Assembly (NCBI GenBank): GCA_963703175.1
Contig: OY969794.1
Span: 806,001-870,000 of the forward strand
Origin: VRUE01 sp963703175
GTDB lineage: Bacteria > Actinomycetota > Thermoleophilia > Solirubrobacterales > 70-9
Length of the DNA stretch: 64,000 bases
Reading direction: 5' to 3'
Below, piece after piece: positions 34,206 to 42,258 of the stretch. Below the pieces are notes generated by a model that saw nothing but the letters and a program-made list of their open reading frames with translations, did not search any database and was not told where the DNA came from. Numbering within the stretch: position 1 is the first letter of the stretch; each line of letters opens with the position of its first letter. The position numbers and the translations under genes are program-made.

Positions 34206-35879
34206 GTGGCAACGGTCGAGCGCCCAACTTCACGAGAGACCCATGAGGTCTTCAACCAGGCGACCCCGTTGGAGGATTACAACTCCTTTGACGCCGATCG
34301 CGTTCTGAACGAGGCGCTGCAGCGCGAGGGCGCCGGCTGGGCCGAGGAGAAGGCGCGCGAGCTCGGCGCGATCGCCGGCTCCTCGCAGACGATCCGCTGG
34401 GGCTTTGAGGCGAACGAGAAGAAGCCCGAACTGCGCACCCACGACCGCTACGGCCACCGCATCGACGAGGTTGAGTTCGACAGCTCCTGGCACGAACTGA
34501 TGCGGATCGGGGTCGACCAAGGCCTGCATGCGGCGCCTTGGCGCGAACCCGGACCCGGCGCCCACGTCGCCCGCGCAGCGATGTTCACCCTGCTTATGCA
34601 AGCCGAGAGCGGCGTCGGCTGTCCACTCTCGATGACTTATTCAGCGATCCCAGCACTGCGCAGGCAGCCGGAGTTGGCCAAAGAGTGGGAACCACGCTTC
34701 CTCTCGCTCGACTACGACGAGCGCTCGCTGCCGGCCGAGCGCAAGCGCGGTGCCCTCTGCGGCATGGCGATGACCGAGAAGCAGGGTGGCTCGGATGTGC
34801 GGGCAAACACGACCACGGCGACGCCGCTGAACGGCGGCGGCCCCGGAGCCGAGTACGAGCTCGTCGGCCACAAGTGGTTCTGCTCGGCGCCGATGTGCGA
34901 CGCCTTCCTCGTCCTCGCCCAGACCGACTCGGGCATCTCCTGCTTCTTGATGCCGCGCTGGACGCCGGACGGAGAGCGCAACGGCTTCCAGATCCAGCGA
35001 CTCAAGGACAAGCTCGGCAACCGCTCCAACGCCTCCAGCGAGCTCGAGTTCCGCGGCGCCTGGGCACGCATGATTGGCGAGGAGGGCCGCGGCGTGCCGA
35101 CGATCATCGAGATGGTCAACCACACCCGGCTCGACTGCGTAATCGGCGCCGCCACCGGCTATCGCGCCGGCGTCGCCCAGGCGCTCAACCATGTCTCGCA
35201 ACGATCCGCCTTCGGCAAAGAGCTGATCGACCAGCCGCTGATGCGCAACGTGCTCACCGACCTCTGCGTCGAATCGGAGGCGGCGACGATCGCTGCGATG
35301 CGCCTCGCCCGCTCCTACGACGAGGTCGCTGCCGGCGACGAGGATGCGCGCGAGTTCCGGCGCCTCGCCAACGCCGTGCTCAAGTACTGGCTGTGCAAGC
35401 GGCAGCCCTGGCATGCAGTCGAGTGCCTCGAGTGCCTCGGCGGCAACGGCTACGTCGAGGAGTCGGGCATGCCGCGCCTCTACCGCGAGGCACCCCTGGC
35501 CTCGATCTGGGAGGGCTCGGGCAACGTCCAATGCCTCGACGTGCTGCGGGCGATGGTCAAGAACCCGACCTCGGTCGAGGCATTCTTCGCCGAGGTGATG
35601 GAGGGCGCCGGCGCCGAACCGAAGCTCGACGCCTACGTCTCCGCGCTTAGGGCCGAAATCCCCGGCGACATCGAGACGATCGAGGCTCGCGCCCGTCGCG
35701 TCGTCGAAAAGATGGCCCTCGCCCTACAAGCCTCATTGCTGGTCCGCTACGGCGACCCGGCTGTGGCCGATGCCTTCTGCGCATCGCGCTTGTCAGGCGA
35801 CTGGGGGAATGCCTTCGGCACGCTTCCAGCGGCAACGGACTTCGACCGCATCATCGAGCGGCATCAGCCTGTGTCATAG
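34206..35879 (+). CDS. Acyl-CoA dehydrogenase, AidB-like subfamily
   Basis: This is an FAD flavoprotein of the acyl-CoA dehydrogenase superfamily. The start (GTG, MATVERPTSRETHEVFNQATPLEDYNSF by segments) and the length of 557 match the AidB branch, whose E. coli member is induced by alkylation and binds DNA. The FAD/substrate motifs include MAMTEKQGGSDVRANTT, the HKWFCSAPMCDAFLVLAQT strand, CVIGAATGYRAGVAQALNH, and ECLGGNGYVEESGMPRLYREAPLASIWEGSGNV near the end. It follows the DUF4242 gene. Whether it acts in fatty-acid oxidation or DNA protection cannot be read here. The stop codon begins a family-1 element. Confidence 0.9.
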   Translation: MATVERPTSRETHEVFNQATPLEDYNSFDADRVLNEALQREGAGWAEEKARELGAIAGSSQTIRWGFEANEKKPELRTHDRYGHRIDEVEFDSSWHELMRIGVDQGLHAAPWREPGPGAHVARAAMFTLLMQAESGVGCPLSMTYSAIPALRRQPELAKEWEPRFLSLDYDERSLPAERKRGALCGMAMTEKQGGSDVRANTTTATPLNGGGPGAEYELVGHKWFCSAPMCDAFLVLAQTDSGISCFLMPRWTPDGERNGFQIQRLKDKLGNRSNASSELEFRGAWARMIGEEGRGVPTIIEMVNHTRLDCVIGAATGYRAGVAQALNHVSQRSAFGKELIDQPLMRNVLTDLCVESEAATIAAMRLARSYDEVAAGDEDAREFRRLANAVLKYWLCKRQPWHAVECLECLGGNGYVEESGMPRLYREAPLASIWEGSGNVQCLDVLRAMVKNPTSVEAFFAEVMEGAGAEPKLDAYVSALRAEIPGDIETIEARARRVVEKMALALQASLLVRYGDPAVADAFCASRLSGDWGNAFGTLPAATDFDRIIERHQPVS

Positions 35880-35990
35880 AGAGGTCGGGCAGGGCCTCCA
35901 CTTAACTTTTTCGGTGGAACGTGGTTGGGCTGGCGCCCGATGCCCACGACGAAAAAGTACAAGACGTTCCGGCCCTACCCGACCTCTCTA
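35877..35990 (+). repeat. Palindromic element family 1, copy C
   Basis: Arms of 20 nt (35877-35896 and 35971-35990) pair with one mismatch. The left arm starts with the stop codon of the AidB-like gene, and the right arm ends with the stop codon of the convergent M50 peptidase. The core CCACTTAACTTTTTCGGTGG and GACGAAAAAGTACAAGACG is present. Confidence 0.88.
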
Positions 35991-37151
35991 ACTTGCGGCG
36001 TCTCTTAAAGCACGGCCTACCTGCTCCGCGGTGATGACGCCGCTGAGCTTGCCGTCGGCATCGACCGCGAAGACGGCGCCGAAACGGCGCAGGGAGCGGT
36101 TGGCCAGAAGCGTGTCCAGGGGAGCATTGTCTCGGACCTGGAAGGTGCCGTCGTCACGCTCGAGGACATCGGCAACGAGCGAAGTTGTGCGTGAGGTCTC
36201 AGGAACCTCGTCGGCTTTGTCGCGGACGACTAGACCCAGGAAGCGGTGGGCGGTGTCGATCACCGGAAACCACGGCCAACGGTAACGGAGGAAGTACTCG
36301 TCCAGAGCTTGCTCGACAGTGAGCTGGTCGGAGATCGTCACGGGCTCTCGGTCCATGATGTCTGAGACGACCAGCTTGCTTATTCCACTCGTGATTGCGG
36401 TCTGCGCGGTCGCTGCTTTTGCCGAGCCATTGACTACGAAGCCGATTAGGGCCAGCCAGACACCGGCGAAGGTCGCGCCGTCGAAGATCAGCAACAGGCC
36501 GCCGCCCATGAAGACGTAGGCGAAGACGCGGCCGAGGTTGGCGGCAAAGCGAGTTGCCGAGGCGCGGTTCCCGGTTCGCCACCAGGCGATCGCCCGCACG
36601 ATCCTGCCGCCGTCCATCGGAAAGGCCGGCAGCAGGTTGAAAACGAGGACGAGGAAGTTGATCGATGCGAGCCAGGCGACCATCGTGAGCACGCCCGAGG
36701 TACCCGCGTCAGTCTCGACCAGCGCCGCTTTGCGGAAGTCCTCCCAGCCGGCGGCGCCGATGCCGACCGCAGTCAGGAGGACGACCAGCAGAAGGGTCAC
36801 CAGCGGCCCCGCGACCGCCACCTTGAACTCCGTCGCGGGGCTGTCGGATTCGCGCGTCATCCGCGCCATCCCGCCAAAGATCCAGAGCTGGATGCTGGAA
36901 ATGCCGATCCCATTGCGCAGGGCGGCAAAGGCGTGGCCGAGCTCGTGCAGGACGATCGAGGCGAAGAAGCCGAAGGCACTGAGCAGCGCCAGCACGAAGG
37001 GCGTCGATGCGGAACTGCCCTCCCCGAGCACATCGCCGTAGAACTGCGAGAGATAGACGATGACGAGGAAGAGGACGAAGAACCAGGACCAGTCGACGGC
37101 GATGCGGATGCCGCGGACGTTAAACAGCGTGATTGGTTTGCCGCCGAACAT
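35988..37151 (-). CDS. Site-2-protease-type M50 membrane metallopeptidase with CBS domains
   Basis: This is an intramembrane zinc protease of the SpoIVFB branch. About six membrane helices carry the zinc-binding VLHELGHAFAALRNG (about residue 66) and the third ligand in FPMDGGRIVRA. Two CBS domains follow from about residue 245 (VSDIMDREPVTISDQLTVEQALDEYF and DVLERDDGTFQVRDNAPLDTLL), which usually sense adenine nucleotides and gate the protease. The length of 387 is usual. The substrate, probably a membrane-tethered regulator, is not identified. It is divergent from an M28 peptidase across a family-1 element. Confidence 0.93.
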   Translation of the reverse strand: MFGGKPITLFNVRGIRIAVDWSWFFVLFLVIVYLSQFYGDVLGEGSSASTPFVLALLSAFGFFASIVLHELGHAFAALRNGIGISSIQLWIFGGMARMTRESDSPATEFKVAVAGPLVTLLLVVLLTAVGIGAAGWEDFRKAALVETDAGTSGVLTMVAWLASINFLVLVFNLLPAFPMDGGRIVRAIAWWRTGNRASATRFAANLGRVFAYVFMGGGLLLIFDGATFAGVWLALIGFVVNGSAKAATAQTAITSGISKLVVSDIMDREPVTISDQLTVEQALDEYFLRYRWPWFPVIDTAHRFLGLVVRDKADEVPETSRTTSLVADVLERDDGTFQVRDNAPLDTLLANRSLRRFGAVFAVDADGKLSGVITAEQVGRALRDAAS

Positions 37152-37161
37152 GCCTCAATGG

Positions 37162-37280
37162 TACGGGGAGGCCCGGGTGGGGGTTCCACTTAACTTTTTC
37201 GGTGAATCGCGGATGGGCTGCCGCCCAAGGGCGTCGACGAAAAAGACAAGACGTTTCACCCCTACCCGGGCCTCCCCGTA
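37162..37280 (+). repeat. Palindromic element family 1, copy D
   Basis: Arms of 23 nt (37162-37184 and 37258-37280) pair with a single G-T wobble position. The core CCACTTAACTTTTTCGGTG and CGACGAAAAAGACAAGACGTTTC is conserved. Unlike the other copies, it lies between divergent genes, 13 nt upstream of the M28 peptidase start and 10 nt upstream of the M50 peptidase start. Confidence 0.85.
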
Positions 37281-37293
37281 TAAGTTCGAGGCG

Positions 37294-38469
37294 ATGTCGG
37301 TGGACAAAGACAGGTTGAGGAGCTGGCTGGAGGAGCTGGAGAAAATCGACAGGCCTTCTGCTTCGGAGGGAGAGCGGCGGGCTGCGGAGTGGTTGGTCGG
37401 ACGTTTCGCCGAGCTCGGTACTGAGGCGCGGATCGAGGCTGAGCCTGCCCATGGCACCTATTGGTGGCCGCTGGGGATCGGCGCGGCCCTAGGTGCGCTG
37501 GGTGGGATTCTGGGCCTGCGCGGACGACGGGTGCTCGGCACCACCCTGGCCGGCGCGGCGGCGGCCGGCATGGCTTCGGACTTCCCGCCGGGCAAGCGCT
37601 GGCTGCGACGCGCCCTCCCCCGCCGCACCACCTACAACGTCCTCTGCGAGCTGGGCCCGGCCGAGGCCGAGCGGACCGTCATCGTCATCGCCCACCACGA
37701 CGCCGCCCACTCCGGCCTCGTCTTTCACCCGGAGATCCCCAACATCGCCGATCGGCTGGGAATGATCGAGCGCACCGACACTAGCCCGCCGCTGATGGCG
37801 CCGGTGATCGGCGGCCCGGTGCTGGCCGCGCTCGGTGCGCTCACCGGCAAACGCATCTTGGCGAAGCTCGGCGTGTTTCTCGGCTTGGGCTCAGCCGCGG
37901 CGATGACCGAGATCGGCTTGCGCAAGGTGGTGCCCGGCGCCAACGACAGCGGCACCGCGGTCGTCTCGCTGCTCGCGCTGGCCGAGCATTTGATTGAGCA
38001 GCCGCCTGAGAACTTGCGGGTGATTCTGCTCTCGGTCGGCTCGGAGGAGTCCTTCAGCGAGGGGATGAAGGCCTTCGGCGAGCGCCACTTCCCGTCATTG
38101 CCAAAGGAGAGCACGTTCTTCCTCTGCCTCGAGTCGACCGGGTCACCGCACCTGCTGGTCCTGCGCGGCGAGGGCTTCCTAAAGATGCGCGAGTACCCGG
38201 CGCGGTCGCTCGCGCTGCTGGATGATCTCGCCGAGGAGCTCGGCATCTGGCTCTACCCCAACTTGCGCACCCGCAGCGGCACCGATGGCTTGGAGTCTTC
38301 GGCCGCCGGCTACGAGACCGCGGTAATCGCCAGCTGCACCGACCTCAAGCAGCCCGCCAACTACCACTGGTGGCACGACCTAGCCGAGAACGTCGAGTTC
38401 GACACCGTCGCCGATGGCATCCGCCTCTCCGAAGCCGCGATCCGGCGCCTGGACGAGCGCTGGCTCTAG
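37294..38469 (+). CDS. M28-family zinc aminopeptidase with hydrophobic insert
   Basis: This is a di-zinc exopeptidase-type protein. Zinc ligands are expected in VIAHHDAAHSGLV (about residue 128), GANDSGTAVVSLLALAEHL (about residue 214) and SVGSEESFSEGM (about residue 247). The final ligand region is ADxL-like near HWWHDLAENVEFDT. Residues about 52-85 (YWWPLGIGAALGALGGILGL and TTLAGAAAAGMASDF) form two hydrophobic stretches inserted after the N-terminal helix, so it may be a membrane hairpin protein. The ATG at 37294 is preferred; the frame is open to 37060 only through the family-1 element. Confidence 0.85.
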   Translation: MSVDKDRLRSWLEELEKIDRPSASEGERRAAEWLVGRFAELGTEARIEAEPAHGTYWWPLGIGAALGALGGILGLRGRRVLGTTLAGAAAAGMASDFPPGKRWLRRALPRRTTYNVLCELGPAEAERTVIVIAHHDAAHSGLVFHPEIPNIADRLGMIERTDTSPPLMAPVIGGPVLAALGALTGKRILAKLGVFLGLGSAAAMTEIGLRKVVPGANDSGTAVVSLLALAEHLIEQPPENLRVILLSVGSEESFSEGMKAFGERHFPSLPKESTFFLCLESTGSPHLLVLRGEGFLKMREYPARSLALLDDLAEELGIWLYPNLRTRSGTDGLESSAAGYETAVIASCTDLKQPANYHWWHDLAENVEFDTVADGIRLSEAAIRRLDERWL

Positions 38470-38477
38470 GCCTTCGC

Positions 38478-38921
38478 CTACGAGGGCGAAACTGGTTCGG
38501 CCCGGAAGTTGAAGAACTCACCGTGACCTTCGAGGGCCTGTTCTATCCGTGCCTGGGCATCTTCGGCGTCCTCCGCCTTGAGATAGATGCTGTGTTTGTT
38601 CGGCCGAGGCAGCTCAGCACTTGGGCCAGCTACCCCTCCCCCGCGACTGACGCGGATTTCCATTCCCGCGTTGCTTAGAGCTTTTTCCGCCTCAATGCTC
38701 AAATAGCCAACGAAACGAACACGATGGGTCCATGGCGCATTAAGGATCTGCATGACCCGGCTGTCGGTGAGCCCCGTGATCTCGCCTGCCCGACGTCGAC
38801 TGATCGTGCGAGGAGTTTCTCGCAATACCCGATCGCGATCCTCCTGCGCCTCATTGAGACGAGCCACCGCACCTGCTAGACGCGCTTCGTCTTTCTCGCG
38901 TTGAGTTTTCTGAACGCTCAT
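38478..38921 (-). CDS. Helix-turn-helix protein with Gly-rich linker, function unknown
   Basis: This 147-residue protein has a charged coiled N-terminus (EKDEARLAGAVARLNEAQEDRDRVLRE), then a helix-turn-helix-like stretch SRRRAGEITGLTDSRVMQILN (about residues 42-62), and a C-terminal domain (HSIYLKAEDAEDAQARIEQALEGHGEFFNF) after a Gly/Ser linker. It looks like a DNA-binding regulator. It lies downstream of the small peptide unit and its terminator on the same strand, so read-through or separate initiation could set its level. The ribosome site is GGGAG about 10 nt before the ATG. Confidence 0.65.
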   Translation of the reverse strand: MSVQKTQREKDEARLAGAVARLNEAQEDRDRVLRETPRTISRRRAGEITGLTDSRVMQILNAPWTHRVRFVGYLSIEAEKALSNAGMEIRVSRGGGVAGPSAELPRPNKHSIYLKAEDAEDAQARIEQALEGHGEFFNFRAEPVSPS

Positions 38922-38969
38922 GCGACAATGCTCCCAGGTTGAGAGCCGTTGGCCCGTCCAACGATCTCC

Positions 38970-38999
38970 GAGAAAGGCCCGCTCAGGCGGGCCTTTCTC
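38970..38999 (-). terminator. Intrinsic terminator of the small peptide unit
   Basis: GAGAAAGGCCCGC-TCAG-GCGGGCCTTTCTC is a perfect 13-bp hairpin with TTTC after the GC stem, readable on either strand. It lies 49 nt after the 20-codon frame and 48 nt before the start of the next gene. Confidence 0.8.
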
Positions 39000-39048
39000 T
39001 TGCAGGCAAACGCCCCGGCGCCGCCAAAGCGACGCCGGGGCCAGGCGG

Positions 39049-39111
39049 CTACTGCCGCATGCCCTGGACGATCATCCACAGCAGCAGCAGGTTGAGAGCC
39101 GTGCTGTCCAT
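39049..39111 (-). CDS. 20-residue hydrophobic peptide with strong ribosome site
   Basis: The frame encodes MDSTALNLLLLWMIVQGMRQ, a single short hydrophobic helix with polar ends. AAAGGAG lies 5 nt before the ATG, one of the best ribosome sites in the window. A promoter (39205-39233) and terminator (38970-38999) bracket it, giving a transcript of about 200-230 nt with three hairpins. It could be a type I toxin-like or membrane-regulator peptide, or, given five Leu codons (four in a row), a leader peptide controlling the next gene. I do not recognise a family. Confidence 0.55.
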   Translation of the reverse strand: MDSTALNLLLLWMIVQGMRQ

Positions 39112-39204
39112 CTGATCTCCTTTCTCTCGGGGGCAAACCCGGGAGCGGGGCAATGCCCCGAGCAGAGATCGGACCGCTTGGTCTCAACTAACCACCATAC
39201 GTCC

Positions 39205-39233
39205 ACTGTACTGGATACTTAAGATGTTGTCCA
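39205..39233 (-). promoter_or_regulatory. Promoter of the small peptide unit
   Basis: On the minus strand TGGACA (39233-39228) and TACAGT (39210-39205) are spaced by exactly 17 nt, close to the housekeeping consensus. Transcription would start near 39198. Confidence 0.6.
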
Positions 39234-39389
39234 GTTTTTTGGATAGCAATCTTTGACAGCTTTCACGTTAGCTCGCCGAGGTTTCAAATCCGACTGCGGG
39301 GTCGGATTTCGGCTCTATAGAGTCCGCGCTCGTGCCTTGTGGACACGCCACCCACTCCGCCCGCACTCTGCACGAACGGAGTGAATAGC

Positions 39390-41078
39390 GTGCCCACTCA
39401 TGACGTATTGGTGATCGGCGCCGGGCTTGCCGGACAGAGGGCCGCCCTGGCCGCCGCCGAGCAAGGAGTCTCGGTCGGGATCCTGAGCAAGGTCCACCCC
39501 GTGCGCTCGCACTCGAACGCCGCCCAGGGCGGGATCAACGCCGCGCTCAACCCGGGCGACTCCTGGGAGTCGCACGCCTTCGACACGGTCAAGGGCTCCG
39601 ACTACCTCGGCGACCAGGACGCGATCTCGATCATGTGCGAAGAGGCACCGGAAGAGATCCTCCACCTCGAGCACCTCGGCGTCACCTTCCACCGCAACGA
39701 GGAAGGCAAGCTCGGCACCCGCGCTTTCGGCGGCGCCTCGGCCGCCCGCACCTATTACGTCGCCGACATCACCGGCCAGGCGATCATGCACGTGCTCTAC
39801 GAGCAGCTGATGAAGTACTCCGACTCGGTGGCCCGCTACGAGGAGTGGTTCTGCACGGCGCTGGCCTTGGATGAGAACGGCGAGTGCTGCGGCGTCGTCA
39901 CCCGCAACGTCGCTGACGGCTCGATGCAGCTGTTCACCGCAAAGGCGGTGATCCTCGCCTGCGGCGGCAACGGCCAGGCCTGGAAGCCAACCACCAACGC
40001 GCTGATCTGCACCGGCGACGGGATCGCAATGGCCTACCGTGCCGGCGCCAAGCTGATGGACATGGAGATGATCCAGTACCACCCCACCACGCTGGCGGGC
40101 AAGGGCTTCCTGATCACCGAGGGAGCCCGCGGCGAGGGCGCCCATCTGCTCAATGCCAAGGGCGAACGCTTCATGGAGCGCTACGCGCCGAACAAGATGG
40201 AACTGGCCTCGCGCGACGTCGTCTCCCGTGCCGAGCAGACCGAGATCAACGAGGGCCGCGGCTTCCCCGACGGCACCGTCGCGCTCGACATCACGGTCGT
40301 GCCGAAGAAGCGCATCCACGAGGCGCTGCGCGAGATCGTCCTCGTCGGCCGCGACTTTGCCGGCGTCGACATCACCAAGGAACCGATCCACATCAAGCCC
40401 GGCAACCACTACACGATGGGCGGCGTCAAGACCGACGTCGACGGCCGCACCGAGGTCCCCGGCCTCTACGCTGCCGGCGAGACCGCCTGCGTCTCGGTCC
40501 ACGGCGGCAACCGCCTCGGCGCCAACTCGTTGCTCGACACGCTGATCTTCGGCCGCCGCTCCGGCGTCGACGCCGCCGACCGCGCCAAGCGGATCGAGGG
40601 CTCGCGGCCCACCGGTGGGGTACTGGAGGGCGAGCAGGATCAGATCGAGGCGATCGCCGCCCGCGAGAAGGGCTCCGGCCGGCGCGTCTCCGAGATCAAG
40701 TTCGACCTCGGCACGGTGATGGACAAGCACGTCGCCGTCTTCCGCGACGAGGCCGGCATCCAGGGGGCGCTGGAGAAGGTTCGTCAGCTCAAGGAGGAGG
40801 CCGAGTCCGCCTACATCGACGACAAGGGCAGCGTCTTCAACCAGGACCTGCTGGGGGCGATCGAGCTCGGCTACATGCTCGACAACGCCGAGTGCACCTG
40901 CATCGCCGCGCTGGAGCGCAAGGAGAGCCGCGGCGCCCAGTACAGGACTGACTTCCCCGAGCGCAACGACGAGGAGTGGCTCAAACACATCGACCTTCAA
41001 CAAGGGGACGACGGGCCGGATATCTCATACTCAGAGGTAACGATCACCCAGTGGGAACCCGAAGAGAGGAAGTACTAG
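39390..41078 (+). CDS. sdhA: Succinate dehydrogenase/fumarate reductase flavoprotein subunit
   Basis: Oxidises succinate to fumarate with covalently bound FAD. Motifs are GAGLAGQRAALAAAEQG for the dinucleotide fold, the FAD-linking His in VRSHSNAAQGGINAAL, the active-site HPTTL with EGARGEGAHL, and HIKPGNHYTMGGVKTD. The GTG at 39390 is preferred because GGAG lies 8 nt upstream and the fold begins there; the GTG at 39339 would add 17 unlike residues. The length of 562 is normal. It is followed by sdhB 4 nt later. No cytochrome b anchor gene is adjacent. Confidence 0.96.
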   Translation: MPTHDVLVIGAGLAGQRAALAAAEQGVSVGILSKVHPVRSHSNAAQGGINAALNPGDSWESHAFDTVKGSDYLGDQDAISIMCEEAPEEILHLEHLGVTFHRNEEGKLGTRAFGGASAARTYYVADITGQAIMHVLYEQLMKYSDSVARYEEWFCTALALDENGECCGVVTRNVADGSMQLFTAKAVILACGGNGQAWKPTTNALICTGDGIAMAYRAGAKLMDMEMIQYHPTTLAGKGFLITEGARGEGAHLLNAKGERFMERYAPNKMELASRDVVSRAEQTEINEGRGFPDGTVALDITVVPKKRIHEALREIVLVGRDFAGVDITKEPIHIKPGNHYTMGGVKTDVDGRTEVPGLYAAGETACVSVHGGNRLGANSLLDTLIFGRRSGVDAADRAKRIEGSRPTGGVLEGEQDQIEAIAAREKGSGRRVSEIKFDLGTVMDKHVAVFRDEAGIQGALEKVRQLKEEAESAYIDDKGSVFNQDLLGAIELGYMLDNAECTCIAALERKESRGAQYRTDFPERNDEEWLKHIDLQQGDDGPDISYSEVTITQWEPEERKY

Positions 41079-41082
41079 GACG

Positions 41083-42258
41083 ATGGCCTCCTACACGCTG
41101 AAAGTCCGCCGTTACCAGCCCGAGAGCGGCGAGGGGCCCTTCTGGGAGGAGTTCAAAGTCGACCTCGATCCCACCCTCTCGGTGCTCGACGGGATCCTCC
41201 AGGCGAAGGACCGCGACGACGGCTCGCTCTCGGTCCGCTGCTCGTGCAAGGCGGCGATCTGCGGCTCCTGCGGGATGAAGATCAACGGCCAGTCCGGCCT
41301 CGGCTGCAAGACCCAGATCGGCGAGGCGCAGGAGCTGGCGGAGAAGAAAGCGAGTGTCGGCAACGGTGATGCTGGCGTCACCCCTCCGATCGTGGTCGAG
41401 CCGATGGGGAACATGCCTGTAATTAAGGACCTGATCACCGACATGGAGTCGACCCACTGGGAGAAGATCCGCCGCGTCACCCCGTGGCTCCTCCCCCACG
41501 GCGATCCCCCCGAGCGCGAGTACGTGGTCGAGCCCGAGTCGATGATCGACATCACCCAGTCGATGGCCTGCATCCAGTGCGGCGCCTGCGTCTCCTCCTG
41601 CCTCTCGATGGAAGCCGACCCCGACTTCATCGGTCCGGCGGCGCTGGCCAAGGCCTACCGCTTCGTCGGCGATCCGCGCGACGCCGAGACCAAAGAGCGC
41701 CTCCACGACCTGAGCGAGGATCCGCACGGAATCTACGACTGCACCCACTGCTTCAGCTGCATCGACGCCTGCCCCAAGGGGGTCGCGCCGATGGACCAGA
41801 TCATGCGCCTGCGCCGCAAAGCCGGCGAAGAGGGGATTGTCGACCCCAACAACGGCCATAACCACGTCCATGCCTTCGTCAACATGATCGAGAAGAAGGG
41901 CACCAACGACGAGGCGCTGTTGGTGCAGGAGTCCTACGCGCCCGGCGTCAAAGGCAAGCTCAAACCGACTAAAGCGGCGATCAAGGGCTTGGTCGAGTCG
42001 CTGCCGACCGTGTTGCGCGCGATCAAAACCGGCAAGGCGCGCTCACCATCGAAGGTGATCCCCGGCATCCACCCGAAGCTGCCCGGCGGTGCCCAGGACG
42101 AGGTCAAGGCGATCTACAAGCACGCCGAGGAGCATCGCGAGGAATTCAACATCTACATCAAGGGCGAGGACGACGTCGAACCCGAGCCCGATGAGCCGAC
42201 CACCGAGATCTTGACGGACGAGGCGAAAGCCGCGGCGGATACCGAAGGAGAGTCGTGA
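41083..42258 (+). CDS. sdhB: Succinate dehydrogenase iron-sulphur subunit, C-terminally extended
   Basis: Carries electrons from SdhA to the quinone or thiol site. The [2Fe-2S] ligands are in CSCKAAICGSCGMKINGQSG and the following GC. The [4Fe-4S] set is CIQCGACVSSC, and the third cluster is CTHCFSCIDACPKG. After that motif an extra segment of about 140 residues continues to position 391, against about 240 in classical SdhB. It starts with NNGHNHVHAFVNMIEKKG and ends in an acidic tail. Similar extensions occur in SdhB proteins that work with a CCG-domain subunit, which is the next gene here (1-nt overlap, TGATG). Confidence 0.94.
   Translation: MASYTLKVRRYQPESGEGPFWEEFKVDLDPTLSVLDGILQAKDRDDGSLSVRCSCKAAICGSCGMKINGQSGLGCKTQIGEAQELAEKKASVGNGDAGVTPPIVVEPMGNMPVIKDLITDMESTHWEKIRRVTPWLLPHGDPPEREYVVEPESMIDITQSMACIQCGACVSSCLSMEADPDFIGPAALAKAYRFVGDPRDAETKERLHDLSEDPHGIYDCTHCFSCIDACPKGVAPMDQIMRLRRKAGEEGIVDPNNGHNHVHAFVNMIEKKGTNDEALLVQESYAPGVKGKLKPTKAAIKGLVESLPTVLRAIKTGKARSPSKVIPGIHPKLPGGAQDEVKAIYKHAEEHREEFNIYIKGEDDVEPEPDEPTTEILTDEAKAAADTEGES

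Larger units (their letters stand above)
38922..39389. other. 468-bp region without a conventional gene
   Basis: The region holds the small transcription unit described separately (39233 down to 38970), a second GC-rich hairpin at 39012-39041, a leader hairpin CGGGGC-AAT-GCCCCG at 39146-39160, and, on the sdhA side, a strong hairpin AAATCCGAC-TGCGGG-GTCGGATTT at 39286-39309, which may lie in the sdhA leader. Nothing else was recognised. Confidence 0.6.

Noticed and set aside
37060..37293. N-terminal extension of the M28 peptidase frame
   Set aside because: It would translate a family-1 palindromic element and part of the M50 gene in antisense; the peptidase begins at 37294.
38918..39187. 89-codon frame across the small peptide unit
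   Set aside because: It runs through the terminator hairpin in another frame, is Pro/Arg-rich, and has no ribosome site.
39280..39325. Possible tRNA, because GGTTTCAAATCC resembles a T-loop
   Set aside because: No acceptor, D or anticodon stems can be drawn; the bases form one simple hairpin.
39315..41003. 562-codon open frame antisense to sdhA
   Set aside because: It is the mirror of a strongly conserved gene in GC-rich DNA, has an Asp/Val/Leu/Gly-skewed composition, and no recognisable domain.
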